64,000 nt of DNA from Bacillus_BE sp042263505 (GCF_042263505.1 NZ_JBHKFI010000005.1:1-64000); one strand, 5' to 3'. Shown: positions 1 through 8,990, numbered from the stretch's first letter. Notes: generated by a model from the letters alone, not told the origin. Program-made: numbers and translations.

Positions 1-293
1 GCCTTTCAGAGCGTTACCTCTTCATTCGACTCCTCGATATAACCCTTCAGTCTTAATAATCTAAAACTGCCTGACCTTTACCGAAATTGTGTGACCACAT
101 TTCATTTGAGTCAGGAACATTTCGCACCAACAATAGCGCCCGTTTTATGGAATAACATTATTTATGATACGGTTCTCCGTAACGCATAAGTGAAGTTTTC
201 TTGTTTTATTTGCGGCTCATTTTTTTTTATATTTTCTTGATTAATTTTGACCTTCTGAAACTGTTTTTTCCTGTTCCCTTCCAACGATAGTAA

Positions 294-484
294 AATAAGC
301 GGAGATTTTTCGGTTAGATGCAGAATGTAGCTCGTTTTGGGGTATATAAGGGGAGGTTTTCCGATTATGCAAAGCAAAATCGCCTATTTTCACGTTTTTC
401 GAGTCAATAGGCGGAATTTCTCCGTCTATTCAAACTATTTTCAATGCTATTTACTACTTAAGCGAAATTTTTCCGTCTATTTTT
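294..484. repeat. Four copies of a short imperfect palindromic repeat
   Basis: Four related segments carry a core like GCGGA-ATTTT-TCCG flanked by AT-rich arms. Their cores begin near 299, 350, 411 and 462, so the spacing is 51, 61 and 51 bases. Each can form a small hairpin (CGGA/TCCG or a variant). The intervening sequence is not repeated, so this is not a tandem duplication. The rest of bases 1-483 shows no convincing gene: the small ORFs on both strands lack ribosome binding sites and run through these repeats. Similar REP-like elements are scattered in many Bacillus genomes, from memory; whether this one is dispersed elsewhere in this genome is not visible. Confidence 0.5.
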
Positions 485-1098
485 CAGATCGGGTGCTTAA
501 CCTGATCCCCCAATCGATAAGAGCGGACCCTCTTGATCCCAGATGCGGGAATGAGCATCTTTTTATCGACTAATTGAGAAAGGACTTTTTTTACCGTCTT
601 ATCACTTAGCCTCAAATACTTCTCGACTTCTATAGGAGATATGGCTTCTCCTTTTCGAATTGCTAGCTGAAGCACTTCCTTTTCGAGAAAGGACTGAGAT
701 GTCTGGTCCAGTTCATCCCCCAACCATCGACCAATCACTTGCTGAACAATCTGTTGACATCGACGAGGCTTCTCTTTAACTTGGTCATAAGAAAAGCGGA
801 GCACGGTCCATCCGTCAATCACCAACTGGTTTTGACGTTCCATGTTGTCGGAAAATTGCCATCTGCTTATGTTCTTTAGGTGAGGGCCATATCCGTCGAC
901 CTCAAGGCAAATCCGGATGGCTGGACGAATATAAGCAAAATCTAAATACCTTTTTCCATCCTTGAAATCATTGACTTCATATTCTGGATGGAGATACCGG
1001 AAATGGTAAAATAACGGCCACCACACTTGCTTCAAGAATAACATTTCAGCCTGGTTATGGCCTTCTTGTAAGCGCCGTGCCTGCAAGTGAGCATTCAT
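484..1098 (-). CDS. Endonuclease-domain (DUF559/Vsr-like) protein with C-terminal winged helix
   Basis: A 204-residue protein. The middle part (about residues 40-110) has the look of the very-short-patch-repair/DUF559 nuclease fold, with the sequence YLDFAYI followed by CLEVDGYGPH and later GWTVLRFSYDQV. Acidic residues in the D-x-A and E-V-D motifs would be the metal ligands. The C-terminal 70 residues (SPIEVEKYLRLSDKTVKKVLSQLVDKK) look like a winged helix-turn-helix. From memory, homologues of this architecture are common in Bacillus and are often labelled loosely as DNA-binding regulators. The ATG is preceded by an in-frame stop and only a weak Shine-Dalgarno. The last codons overlap the repeat region. 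The substrate is unknown, and no partner restriction or methylase gene lies beside it. Confidence 0.7.
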   Translation of the reverse strand: MNAHLQARRLQEGHNQAEMLFLKQVWWPLFYHFRYLHPEYEVNDFKDGKRYLDFAYIRPAIRICLEVDGYGPHLKNISRWQFSDNMERQNQLVIDGWTVLRFSYDQVKEKPRRCQQIVQQVIGRWLGDELDQTSQSFLEKEVLQLAIRKGEAISPIEVEKYLRLSDKTVKKVLSQLVDKKMLIPASGIKRVRSYRLGDQVKHPI

Positions 1099-1684
1099 AA
1101 AGGCCTGGTTTCTTCTTCAAATCCCATTACATCCCACCCTCCTATCCAATGGTCATGTCATTTACAGCACCCTTTATATAGCCAATATGTCAAAAAGATG
1201 TTCTTTTCATAAGTTTTGTAATAATCATCTTCAAATGCAAAACGTCCTCAAACATGGGCATTTAATAGCATACATATTCGATGCCACGAATGAATCATCT
1301 CCATTATTTATTCATTTGAACTTCGAACAGATTTTAAAATTAATGAGTACTAATGCGAGTGAAAAAAAGTGGTTTAATGTGGCTTCAATTGGAGAAAGTA
1401 AAAGGCAAATAAAGACTTGCGGATAGCTAATATAAAAAGAAAATTTAGAGAAGCTTTTGAGGATAGAATGTTTTTAGTTTAATAGAATTCTTAAATTTGT
1501 CAATCTGTTTTCTTTATTTTTAGACAATACAATTCTTATCATTTCTATTTCTGTTTAGAAAACTTATTATGTTCTAGCTCTCTAACCTTAAGGAGAGGCA
1601 TTTGGCTAAAAACCCCATTTACTTATGATACAGTTCACTCCGATTCATCCCAAACAACCTTTAAATGAATGACCAATAAATTTC

Positions 1685-1721
1685 TTGAACTCTTGTTCAA
1701 CAATCTGGCTTGATTGTTGAA
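1685..1721. promoter_or_regulatory. Overlapping inverted repeats upstream of the alcohol dehydrogenase
   Basis: Two overlapping dyads are visible. One is TTGAAC-N4-GTTCAA (1685-1700). The other is a perfect 10-bp dyad TTCAACAATC-N6-GATTGTTGAA (1696-1721). The two share TTCAA. There is no strong T-run directly after them, so a terminator is less likely than an operator for a dimeric regulator. They lie about 240 bases before the dehydrogenase start. Bases 1099-1684 otherwise hold no recognisable gene; a 79-codon ORF at 1187 has no ribosome binding site. Confidence 0.45.
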
Positions 1722-1740
1722 TAGAGTGACTCACATTTTT

Positions 1741-1794
1741 AAATAACTTTATTATTTTTTAAACGACTTTATTGTAAATAAAACAACTTTATTA
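1741..1794. repeat. Three direct repeats with exact 20-bp period
   Basis: The sequence AAAYRACTTTATTR occurs three times, starting at 1741, 1761 and 1781, so the centres are exactly 20 bp (about two helical turns) apart. The arrangement would place three protein monomers or dimers on one DNA face. It sits just downstream of the inverted repeats at 1685-1721 and upstream of the dehydrogenase gene. The function is inferred only from the geometry. Confidence 0.45.
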
Positions 1795-1963
1795 CCTCAA
1801 TACACTAGGGTTTTTTGATACTTTCCTTTTCATAAATAGATAGAAATAAAATGACAAATTTTGGGCATTTTTTTGGACAGGTTTGAATATGGATAGAAGG
1901 TGAGTGCATTCATAATTGAATAAGCGAATGGATGTAAGGTGAAGAATGGAAGGGGAAGATAGG

Positions 1964-3016
1964 ATGAGAGCTGCACAAATTATTGAACACAGAAAACCAT
2001 TAAGAATTGGAAATGTTCCAGATCCAACTCCTGGACCACATGATGTGATTATCAGAATTGAAGCAAGCGGAGTATGCCGCAGTGATTGGCATGCTTGGAT
2101 GGGGGATTGGTCTTGGATTGGATTAAGTCCGGAATTACCGATTATTCCTGGTCATGAGATGGGTGGGGTTGTGGAAGCAATCGGTAAGGAGGTAAAAAAC
2201 TTTCGACCGGGAGATCGTGTGACAACACCTTTCCATGAAGGATGTTCGCATTGTCCAAACTGTCTCAGCGGTCATTCTAATCGCTGCGATCATTTGCAAA
2301 TTTTTGGTTTTGGTTATGATGGGGCATATGCTGAATATGTAAAGGTTCCTAATGGAGATTTTAATTTAGTGCCACTTCCAGATGAGGTTGATTCACTCTC
2401 AGCCGCAGCGATTGGATGCCGTTATATGACGGGATATCACGGCGTTATCAGAAGCGATGTAAAGCCTGGCAATTGGTTAGTCGTTCATGGTGCAGGTGGA
2501 GTTGGATTATCTGCCGTTCAAGTGGCAAACGCCATAGGGGCACAGGTTATTGCTGTAGATGTAGATCCAGCTAAATTGGATTTAGCTAAGAAAGAAGGGG
2601 CCGTGGCAACCGTAAATGCAAGAGAGGAAAGTGTGATTGAAGCTGTGAAGGAAATCACTCGTGGTGGAGCACATGCTTCAATAGAAGCACTTGGTATCCA
2701 AGAGACGATTCTAAATTCTGTTCTTTCCCTTCGAAAAGGTGGCCGTCATGTCCAAATTGGTTTAACCACGAGCAATGAAGGAGGAATAGCTGGCTTACCA
2801 ATAGATGTCATAACTGCACAAGAACTTGAAATAGTTGGAAGCCTAGGCAACCCTCGGACTGACTATGATGGACTCTTGTCTTTAATTGCTCAAGAAAAAC
2901 TAAATCCAAAATCTTTGGTCTCTAGAGAAATTTCTCTTGATGACGTTACAGATGTTTTAACTGATATGAGCAATTATAAAACATATGGATTTAATGTCAT
3001 TACACAGTTTAAATAA
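1964..3016 (+). CDS. Zinc-dependent medium-chain alcohol dehydrogenase
   Basis: A 350-residue member of the MDR zinc alcohol dehydrogenase family, which oxidises an alcohol or reduces an aldehyde with NAD(P). The GroES-like N-terminal half shows catalytic zinc residues in GVCRSDWH and PGHEMGG. The structural zinc loop with four cysteines is in CSHCPNCLSGHSNRC. The Rossmann half has the nucleotide-binding turn GAGGVGLSAVQ near residue 170. The ATG at 1964 is preferred over the in-frame ATG at 1946 because AAGGGGAA lies about 6 bases upstream of it. The gene is monocistronic, with a strong terminator right after it, and the upstream region carries two repeat systems suggesting dedicated regulation. 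The substrate cannot be told from sequence. Confidence 0.9.
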   Translation: MRAAQIIEHRKPLRIGNVPDPTPGPHDVIIRIEASGVCRSDWHAWMGDWSWIGLSPELPIIPGHEMGGVVEAIGKEVKNFRPGDRVTTPFHEGCSHCPNCLSGHSNRCDHLQIFGFGYDGAYAEYVKVPNGDFNLVPLPDEVDSLSAAAIGCRYMTGYHGVIRSDVKPGNWLVVHGAGGVGLSAVQVANAIGAQVIAVDVDPAKLDLAKKEGAVATVNAREESVIEAVKEITRGGAHASIEALGIQETILNSVLSLRKGGRHVQIGLTTSNEGGIAGLPIDVITAQELEIVGSLGNPRTDYDGLLSLIAQEKLNPKSLVSREISLDDVTDVLTDMSNYKTYGFNVITQFK

Positions 3017-3027
3017 GGATAAGGGGG

Positions 3028-3062
3028 ATGAGTACAAACTAACTGGTTTGTACTCATTTTTC
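3028..3062 (+). terminator. Rho-independent terminator after the alcohol dehydrogenase
   Basis: A perfect 12-bp stem (ATGAGTACAAAC / GTTTGTACTCAT) with a 6-base loop is followed by a T-run, 12 bases after the stop codon. Confidence 0.85.
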
Positions 3063-3157
3063 ATGCCGAATCATGTAATTTCTGTTAAATATACGCTCAA
3101 TTCTTTAAAATAAAATGGAAGGAGGAAGTATTAAAATCAGTGGAATAAAATAACGAT

Positions 3158-3196
3158 TGACCCCATCTTTTTGTAAACGGATGGGTCATTTTTTTT
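3158..3196 (+). terminator. Second terminator hairpin, without a visible gene before it
   Basis: TGACCC(C)ATC pairs with GATGGGTCA and is followed by eight T residues. Between it and the previous terminator is only about 95 bases. These contain AAGGAGGAAG followed by a 12-codon reading frame at most. It may close a small RNA or be the relic of a lost gene. Confidence 0.65.
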
Positions 3197-3244
3197 AATC
3201 ATGTCTTATAATTAGCCAAAAATGATTAATGAGACAGAGTATCC

Positions 3245-3273
3245 TTGCATAAGGTGGTAGTAAGCGCTATAAA
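3245..3273 (+). promoter_or_regulatory. Sigma-A-type promoter of the hut operon
   Basis: TTGCAT (3245-3250) and TATAAA (3268-3273) are separated by exactly 17 bases. The predicted start of transcription near 3280 leaves a leader of about 165 bases before hutH. The spacer contains TAAGCGCTAT, which partly resembles a CcpA cre site (AAGCG core, two mismatches to consensus). Catabolite repression of hut is established in B. subtilis, so a cre here is plausible but weak. Confidence 0.5.
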
Positions 3274-3352
3274 TGCTCAAAAATAGATATAGATGTAAAG
3301 TGAGTGGGATGCCAATGAATAGAAGCACTAGTAATCATTGTCATAAGACAGT

Positions 3353-3412
3353 AGGGGGCTGTACTTGGAAATCAGGCAGATTTCTTTGTATAGCTCCCTA
3401 TTTTCTTTTTCC
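3353..3412 (+). terminator. Leader terminator/attenuator of the hut operon (HutP-type control likely)
   Basis: Between the promoter and hutH lies a long hairpin. Bases 3353-3373 pair with 3379-3399 through a 21-position stem (with G-U pairs and one UU mismatch), followed by ATTTTCTTTTT. The leader upstream is rich in UAG triplets (around 3283-3295, 3320-3335 and 3350). In B. subtilis the histidine-activated protein HutP binds NAG triplets in such a leader and prevents termination, so the same logic fits here. No hutP gene is present in this window. Confidence 0.7.
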
Positions 3413-3447
3413 TTAGTGGGATAAAGTAAGGGAAAGTAGGGGTTGAA

Positions 3448-4956
3448 ATGGTCATTTTGACAGGAAATTCCTTAACACTCAAAGAAATGGATAGTATTTT
3501 ATATGGCTGTCATAAAGTAGCTGCTTCTAGTGAAAGTTTTCGGAGGGTTGAAGCCAGTAGAAAAGCAGTCGAGCAAATTGTTCAAGATAACGCAATTGTT
3601 TATGGGATTACAACGGGTTTTGGGAAATTCAGTGATGTATGGATTCATCCTAAAGATGTGGAAATGCTGCAATTTCATTTAATCCATTCACATGCATGCG
3701 GGATGGGGGAGGCTTTTCCTGAACTCGTATCAAGAGCCATGCTTGTCTTAAGAGCAAATGCCTTGTTGAAAGGTTTTTCAGGTGTGAGAAAAGTAGTCAT
3801 TGAACGGTTAATCCAGTTTGTAAATGCAAAAATCCATCCCGTTGTACCTGTTCAAGGCTCACTTGGAGCTAGCGGAGATTTGGCTCCACTTGCTCATCTG
3901 GTCCTTCCTCTTCTTGGAGAAGGGGAGGTATTTTATCAGGGAAAGCAAATAGAAGCTTCAGAGGCATTGAAAAAGGAAGGGTTAGCTCCTATAACCTTAA
4001 CAGCAAAGGAAGGATTAGCATTAATTAATGGCACTCAGGCAATGACTGCGATGGGTGTGATTGCTTATCTTGAAGCGGAAAGATTAAGCTATCAAGCGGA
4101 TACCATTAGTGCTATGACCGTTGAAGGGTTAAATGGAATTATCGATGCATTTGATGAGGAGATACAAATCGTCCGTGGTTATCCAGAACAAATCGCAGTA
4201 GCCAAACGGATGCGCTATTTGTTACAAGGAAGTCAATTAACGACAAAACAGGGTGAAAAACGCGTGCAAGATGCCTATTCTCTTCGTTGTATTCCCCAAG
4301 TTCATGGTGCAACGTGGCAAACGTTAAATTATGTGAAAGAAAAATTAGAAATAGAATTGAATGCAGCTACAGATAATCCGTTGATTTTTGATAATGGGAA
4401 AAAGGTTATTTCAGGAGGAAATTTTCATGGTCAACCCATTGCTTTTGCGATGGATTTTTTGGGAATTGCAATGGCAGAGCTTGCGAATATCTCTGAACGA
4501 AGAATTGAAAGGCTGGTGAATCCGCAGCTAAATGATTTGCCCCCATTTTTAAGTGCTGAGCCAGGACTTCAATCGGGTGTGATGATTCTCCAGTATTCCG
4601 CAGCTTCGCTTGTATCTGAAAATAAAACATTAGCTCACCCAGCTAGTGTTGATTCGATTCCATCCTCTGCCAATCAAGAAGATCACGTCAGTATGGGGAC
4701 GATAGGAGCACGACATGCTTATCAAATTATCACGAATACAAGAAGAGTCCTCGCTATTGAAGTCATTTGTGCGATGCAAGCTTTGGAGCTTCGCGGACCA
4801 GAAAAAATGGCGACGGTGACTAAAAAGGTGTTTGACGAAGGAAGACGCCGAATACCTGCGATAAAAGTGGATCGAGTGTATGCAAAGGATATCCTCGTAG
4901 CAGAAGAATGGTTGAAAAATGAATTTTTATTCGAATCCATCCATAAAAGTGAATGA
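3448..4956 (+). CDS. hutH: Histidine ammonia-lyase
   Basis: Converts L-histidine to urocanate and ammonia, the first step of histidine degradation (cytoplasmic homotetramer). At 502 residues it is the usual length. The Ala-Ser-Gly triplet that cyclises to the MIO electrophile is visible in GSLGASGDLAPLAHL near residue 143. The family signatures YGITTGFGKFSD near the N terminus and DNPLIF plus QEDHVSMG in the C-terminal half are intact. AGGGG precedes the ATG. It is first in a four-gene operon; hutP, which precedes hutH in B. subtilis, is absent and the neighbour upstream is an unrelated dehydrogenase. Expression is probably controlled through the leader terminator at 3353-3412. Confidence 0.97.
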   Translation: MVILTGNSLTLKEMDSILYGCHKVAASSESFRRVEASRKAVEQIVQDNAIVYGITTGFGKFSDVWIHPKDVEMLQFHLIHSHACGMGEAFPELVSRAMLVLRANALLKGFSGVRKVVIERLIQFVNAKIHPVVPVQGSLGASGDLAPLAHLVLPLLGEGEVFYQGKQIEASEALKKEGLAPITLTAKEGLALINGTQAMTAMGVIAYLEAERLSYQADTISAMTVEGLNGIIDAFDEEIQIVRGYPEQIAVAKRMRYLLQGSQLTTKQGEKRVQDAYSLRCIPQVHGATWQTLNYVKEKLEIELNAATDNPLIFDNGKKVISGGNFHGQPIAFAMDFLGIAMAELANISERRIERLVNPQLNDLPPFLSAEPGLQSGVMILQYSAASLVSENKTLAHPASVDSIPSSANQEDHVSMGTIGARHAYQIITNTRRVLAIEVICAMQALELRGPEKMATVTKKVFDEGRRRIPAIKVDRVYAKDILVAEEWLKNEFLFESIHKSE

Positions 4957-5000
4957 GGTAAATCTTTAAGAAAAAATGCCAGAATGGGAGAGGACTTTAG

Positions 5001-6680
5001 GTGGAGGAAAAATATCAGCGTCGTGTCATTCGCTTAAGAGGTACGGCATTAAATACAAAAGGCTGGCAACAGGAAGCAGCGTTAAGAATGCTAATGAATA
5101 ATCTTGATGCAGAAGTCGCAGAAAAGCCTGAAGAGCTCATTGTTTATGGTGGGATAGGGAAGGCAGCAAGAAATTGGGAATGTTTTGACGCAATTGTCCA
5201 TTCACTAAAGGAGTTAGAGGGTAATGAAACTTTGCTTATTCAATCAGGAAAACCTGTTGCCATTTTTAAAACCCATCAGAATGCTCCGAGAGTACTACTT
5301 GCTAATTCTAATATTGTTCCTGCTTATGCCAATTGGGAAACTTTCCATGAGCTCGATCAAAAGGGATTAATCATGTATGGACAAATGACTGCTGGAAGTT
5401 GGATTTATATTGGTTCTCAAGGAATTGTTCAAGGAACTTATGAAACCTTTGCAGAACTCGCGAAGCAGCATTTTAATGGTCATTTGCATGGCACGATAAC
5501 TGTCACAGCAGGGTTAGGGGGAATGGGAGGAGCACAGCCATTAGCTATCACCATGAATGGCGGAGTATGTATTGCGATTGAAGTGGATGAGTCAAAGATT
5601 AATCGAAGGATTAAGACTGGGTATATTGATAAGAAAACCGATTCCTTAGACGAAGCCTTGCAAATGGCAATTGAAGCAAAAGAAAACAAAAGTGCTTCGT
5701 CGATTGGTTTATTGGGAAATGCAGCAGAAATACTTCCCGAGATGATTGCCCGACATTTTATTCCAGATGTCCTTACAGATCAGACATCTGCTCACGACCC
5801 TTTAAATGGCTATATTCCATTACACATGACCTTAAAGGAAGCAGAGAAACTCAGAAATCAAAATCCTAAGCAATATGTAAAGCAATCCAAAGCAGCCATT
5901 GCTCAACATGTAAAAGCGATGCTAAACATGATGAAAAAAGGTGCCATTACTTTTGATTACGGGAACAACATCCGTCAAATCGCAAAGGATGAAGGGGTTG
6001 AAGATGCTTTTCAATTCCCTGGTTTTGTTCCTGCTTACATTAGGCCGCAATTTTGTGAGGGAAAAGGTCCTTTCCGGTGGGTTGCCTTATCTGGAGATCC
6101 CGAAGATATTTATAAAATAGATGAAGTCATCTTAAGAGAATTTAAAGAAAATACTCATTTGTGCAACTGGGTTCGAATGGCACAGGAGAAAATCACATTT
6201 CAAGGCTTGCCAGCAAGGATCTGTTGGCTTGGTTATGGGGAGAGGGCTCATTTTGGTCAAATGATTAATCAAATGGTCGCAACGGGTGAACTAAAGGCTC
6301 CCATTGCCATTGGCCGTGATCATCTTGATTCCGGGTCTGTTGCCTCACCAAATCGCGAAACGGAAGCGATGAAGGATGGTTCGGATGTTATTGCAGATTG
6401 GCCAATCTTAAATGCCCTGCTCAATGCAGTTTCGGGTGCTACTTGGGTATCCGTTCATCATGGAGGTGGCGTTGGAATGGGGTATTCCATTCACGCAGGA
6501 GTAGTTATCGTTGCAGATGGAAGTAAAGAAGCTGAGGCAAAGCTTGAACGGGTTCTTACATCGGATCCGGGAATAGGTGTGGCAAGACATGTGGATGCGG
6601 GTTATGAATTAGCAAAACTAACAGCTCGAAGAAAAGGAATCAACATCCCTATGCTCTCAAAGGAGGAAAAATCAACATGA
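5001..6680 (+). CDS. hutU: Urocanate hydratase
   Basis: Adds water to urocanate to give 4-imidazolone-5-propionate, using tightly bound NAD as an electrophile. 559 residues, typical for the family. The glycine-rich NAD region (TVTAGLGGMGGAQPL, near residue 165) and the conserved block CWLGYGERAHFGQMIN with the active-site region around residue 410 are present. Start is GTG at 5001 with GGGAGAGG 7 bases upstream; no better ATG is available. Its stop overlaps the hutI start by 4 bases (ATGA), which implies translational coupling. Confidence 0.97.
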   Translation: MEEKYQRRVIRLRGTALNTKGWQQEAALRMLMNNLDAEVAEKPEELIVYGGIGKAARNWECFDAIVHSLKELEGNETLLIQSGKPVAIFKTHQNAPRVLLANSNIVPAYANWETFHELDQKGLIMYGQMTAGSWIYIGSQGIVQGTYETFAELAKQHFNGHLHGTITVTAGLGGMGGAQPLAITMNGGVCIAIEVDESKINRRIKTGYIDKKTDSLDEALQMAIEAKENKSASSIGLLGNAAEILPEMIARHFIPDVLTDQTSAHDPLNGYIPLHMTLKEAEKLRNQNPKQYVKQSKAAIAQHVKAMLNMMKKGAITFDYGNNIRQIAKDEGVEDAFQFPGFVPAYIRPQFCEGKGPFRWVALSGDPEDIYKIDEVILREFKENTHLCNWVRMAQEKITFQGLPARICWLGYGERAHFGQMINQMVATGELKAPIAIGRDHLDSGSVASPNRETEAMKDGSDVIADWPILNALLNAVSGATWVSVHHGGGVGMGYSIHAGVVIVADGSKEAEAKLERVLTSDPGIGVARHVDAGYELAKLTARRKGINIPMLSKEEKST

Positions 6681-7939
6681 CTAAGCTCCTTTGGATCAAA
6701 CATGCTGCTCAGCTAGCAACGTTAGCGACAAAAGAAGTGGGTCCGCGAAGAAAAAAAGAAATGTCTGAACTCGGACTTATTGAAAATGGCAGTATTTTAG
6801 TGAGAAATGGAATAATTCAGGATGTGGGAAGAACGGATGAATTAGAAGCGCGACATGCTGATCATTTAGAGGAAGCAACGATCGTTGATGCCACTAATCA
6901 TCTTATAACTCCGGGACTTGTGGATTCCCACACACATGTCGTTTTTGCAGGTAGTAGAGAACAAGAATTTGAAATGAGACTTTCTGGTGCAACCTATATG
7001 GAAATAATGGAATCGGGTGGAGGCATCCACGCAACGACGAGAATGACCAGAGCGGCATCAGTAGATGAATTGTTGGAGCAAACGATGAAGCGCCTTGATT
7101 CATTTTTAGCCCATGGAGTAACGACAATCGAAGCAAAAAGCGGTTATGGCTTAGACTTGGAGACGGAGCTAAAACAATTAAGAGTGCTGAAACGATTGCA
7201 ACAAGAACACCCTATCGATCTAGTTCCAACCTTTATGGGGGCCCATGCGATTCCTGCAGAATTTGATAGTCGTGCGGAAGAATATGTTCAATTTATTATT
7301 GATGTTATGCTCCCAATTATAGCAAAAGAAAGATTAGCAGAGTTTCAGGATGTCTTTTGTGAACAGGGGGTGTTTACAAAAGAACAAGCGATGAGAATTC
7401 TTGAAGCTGGAAAAAAATGGGGGCTTCTACCAAAAATCCATGCGGATGAGATTATATCTTATGGTGGTGTAGAGGTAGCTGCAAGGGTAGGTGCGATATC
7501 TGCTGAGCATTTATTGAAAACAACAAAAGAAGGAATGAAAGCTTTGGCAAGAGCGGGAACAATCGCTTGTTTGTTACCTGCTACTGCATTATTTTTGCAT
7601 GAGGAAGCTGCAAAGGGAAGAGAAATAATTGATGCAGGTGTTCCAGTTGCGATTTCGACTGATTGCAACCCGGGTTCCTCTCCCACGACATCTATGCCAC
7701 TTGTTATGAATCTTGCTTGCCTATTAATGAGACTAACCCCAAGGGAAGCATTGACGGCAGCGACATTTAATGGGGCATGTGCTCTTAATCGTGAAAAATG
7801 TATTGGATCATTGGAGGTTGGAAAACAAGGAGATGTCGTCATGTGGAAGGTCAAGGATTATCGTGAGTTGCAATATCAGTTCGGAGTCAATCATGTCAAA
7901 TCTGTATGGAAAAAAGGTGTTCAGGTGGTGAATAAGTGA
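6677..7939 (+). CDS. hutI: Imidazolonepropionase
   Basis: Hydrolyses 4-imidazolone-5-propionate to N-formimidoyl-L-glutamate. 420-residue amidohydrolase-fold enzyme. Metal ligands are visible as HTH in VDSHTHVVFAG, H in MGAHAIP, H in KIHADE and D in STDCNPGSSPT. The start lies within the stop of hutU (ATGA overlap), and its own stop overlaps the GTG start of hutG. Nothing is missing relative to family members. Confidence 0.97.
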   Translation: MTKLLWIKHAAQLATLATKEVGPRRKKEMSELGLIENGSILVRNGIIQDVGRTDELEARHADHLEEATIVDATNHLITPGLVDSHTHVVFAGSREQEFEMRLSGATYMEIMESGGGIHATTRMTRAASVDELLEQTMKRLDSFLAHGVTTIEAKSGYGLDLETELKQLRVLKRLQQEHPIDLVPTFMGAHAIPAEFDSRAEEYVQFIIDVMLPIIAKERLAEFQDVFCEQGVFTKEQAMRILEAGKKWGLLPKIHADEIISYGGVEVAARVGAISAEHLLKTTKEGMKALARAGTIACLLPATALFLHEEAAKGREIIDAGVPVAISTDCNPGSSPTTSMPLVMNLACLLMRLTPREALTAATFNGACALNREKCIGSLEVGKQGDVVMWKVKDYRELQYQFGVNHVKSVWKKGVQVVNK

Positions 7940-8910
7940 ATCTAAGCAAATTTCAGGCGCCAAGCTGGAATTGGAATCAAACTGCTTCAGAAGCTGAGTA
8001 TGTTCATCAATGGGTAAAGGCATTAACTCAAATCAATCAGGTTCCCGATTTAATCCTTTATGGAGCGCCAATATCAAAATCATCCATTAGTGTGTCAGGG
8101 GCATCCCTTTACCCTGATTATTTTCGCAGAATGTGGAGGAAGTTTGCTACCTATAATTTGGATGAAGATATAGATTTAAAAGCCTTTCTAATTGGAGATG
8201 CAGGCGATGTCATCATGCATACGACAAATATTCCTGAATCCCATCAGAATATTGAGGAATCGACTGCATTTCTTGTCCAAAAATATCCGCAATCACAAAC
8301 CTGTTTGATTGGTGGAGATCACTCGATCACTGCTTGTGCCGTAAGGGGAATTAAAAAAGCATTTCCGCTGGAGAGGATAGGAATCTTACAAATTGATACC
8401 CATTTAGATGTGAGAGATCCTTGTGAGTGGGGACCAGCAAATGGGACTCCAATCAGACAGTTAATTGATGGAGGCATTGTTCTTGGCAAGGATGTTGTGA
8501 ATATTGGACTCCATGGCTATTTCAATACAAGACAACTTGTCGATTTTGCGAAAAAGAAAAATATCCATATGGTAACGTTGAATCAAGCAAGAAAACAGGG
8601 GCTAAAAGAGACCATACAATATGCCTTGCAAACCTTATCTGAAAGAGTTAAGAGAATTTATGTAACAGTCGATATGGATGTTCTTGATATCTCTGCTGCA
8701 CCGGGAGTTGCTGCTTCCACTCCCGGTGGGATGACAGCAGCGGAGCTTTTTTTGATTTTACTAGAAATCGGGAAGCATCCCTCTGTTGCCCATATTGATT
8801 ATGTTTGCTTAGATCCGACAAAAGATAATCAGGTAGAGGAAACTGTAAAAATAGGTGTTTATTCCTGGTTGCAATTTATTACAGGGTGTCTCCTAAAAAA
8901 ACAATCATAA
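7936..8910 (+). CDS. hutG: Formimidoylglutamase (arginase family)
   Basis: Last step of the pathway: N-formimidoyl-L-glutamate plus water gives L-glutamate and formamide. 324 residues. The binuclear manganese ligands of the ureohydrolase fold are present in GGDHSIT, IDTHLDVRDP and TVDMDVLDISAAPG. The GTG at 7936 overlaps the hutI stop. A strong terminator follows at 8930, so hutG ends the operon. A histidine permease (hutM), sometimes found at this place, is absent. Confidence 0.95.
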   Translation: MNLSKFQAPSWNWNQTASEAEYVHQWVKALTQINQVPDLILYGAPISKSSISVSGASLYPDYFRRMWRKFATYNLDEDIDLKAFLIGDAGDVIMHTTNIPESHQNIEESTAFLVQKYPQSQTCLIGGDHSITACAVRGIKKAFPLERIGILQIDTHLDVRDPCEWGPANGTPIRQLIDGGIVLGKDVVNIGLHGYFNTRQLVDFAKKKNIHMVTLNQARKQGLKETIQYALQTLSERVKRIYVTVDMDVLDISAAPGVAASTPGGMTAAELFLILLEIGKHPSVAHIDYVCLDPTKDNQVEETVKIGVYSWLQFITGCLLKKQS

Positions 8911-8929
8911 TGAGGTTAGAGATAATTGA

Positions 8930-8966
8930 GAAAAGCCAAATCATTTTGGATTTGGCTTTTCTTTTT
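8930..8966 (+). terminator. Terminator of the hut operon
   Basis: A perfect 13-bp stem (8930-8942 with 8949-8961, arm GAAAAGCCAAATC) with a 6-base loop and five T residues after it. It lies between the convergent hut operon and the minus-strand gene at 8991, and may serve both directions since A residues flank the other side. Confidence 0.9.
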
Positions 8967-8990
8967 ATGGAGTAATATTGCCCCTTTCGG

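Noticed and set aside
1..140. Possible truncated gene at the left window edge
   Set aside because: The open stretches on either strand are 15 codons or less and match no family I recognise.
162..573. Overlapping small ORFs on both strands (71 and 78 codons)
   Set aside because: No ribosome binding sites, low-complexity composition, and they run through palindromic repeats.
1187..1426. 79-codon ORF on the plus strand
   Set aside because: No Shine-Dalgarno, no recognisable domain, in an AT-rich intergenic stretch.
3107..3157. Twelve-codon frame containing a GGAGG sequence before the 3158 terminator
   Set aside because: Too short and without conservation evidence; the ribosome binding site lies inside the frame.
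7459..7854. 131-codon antisense ORF within hutI
   Set aside because: Shadow of the coding frame; no start signal and hutI is unambiguous.
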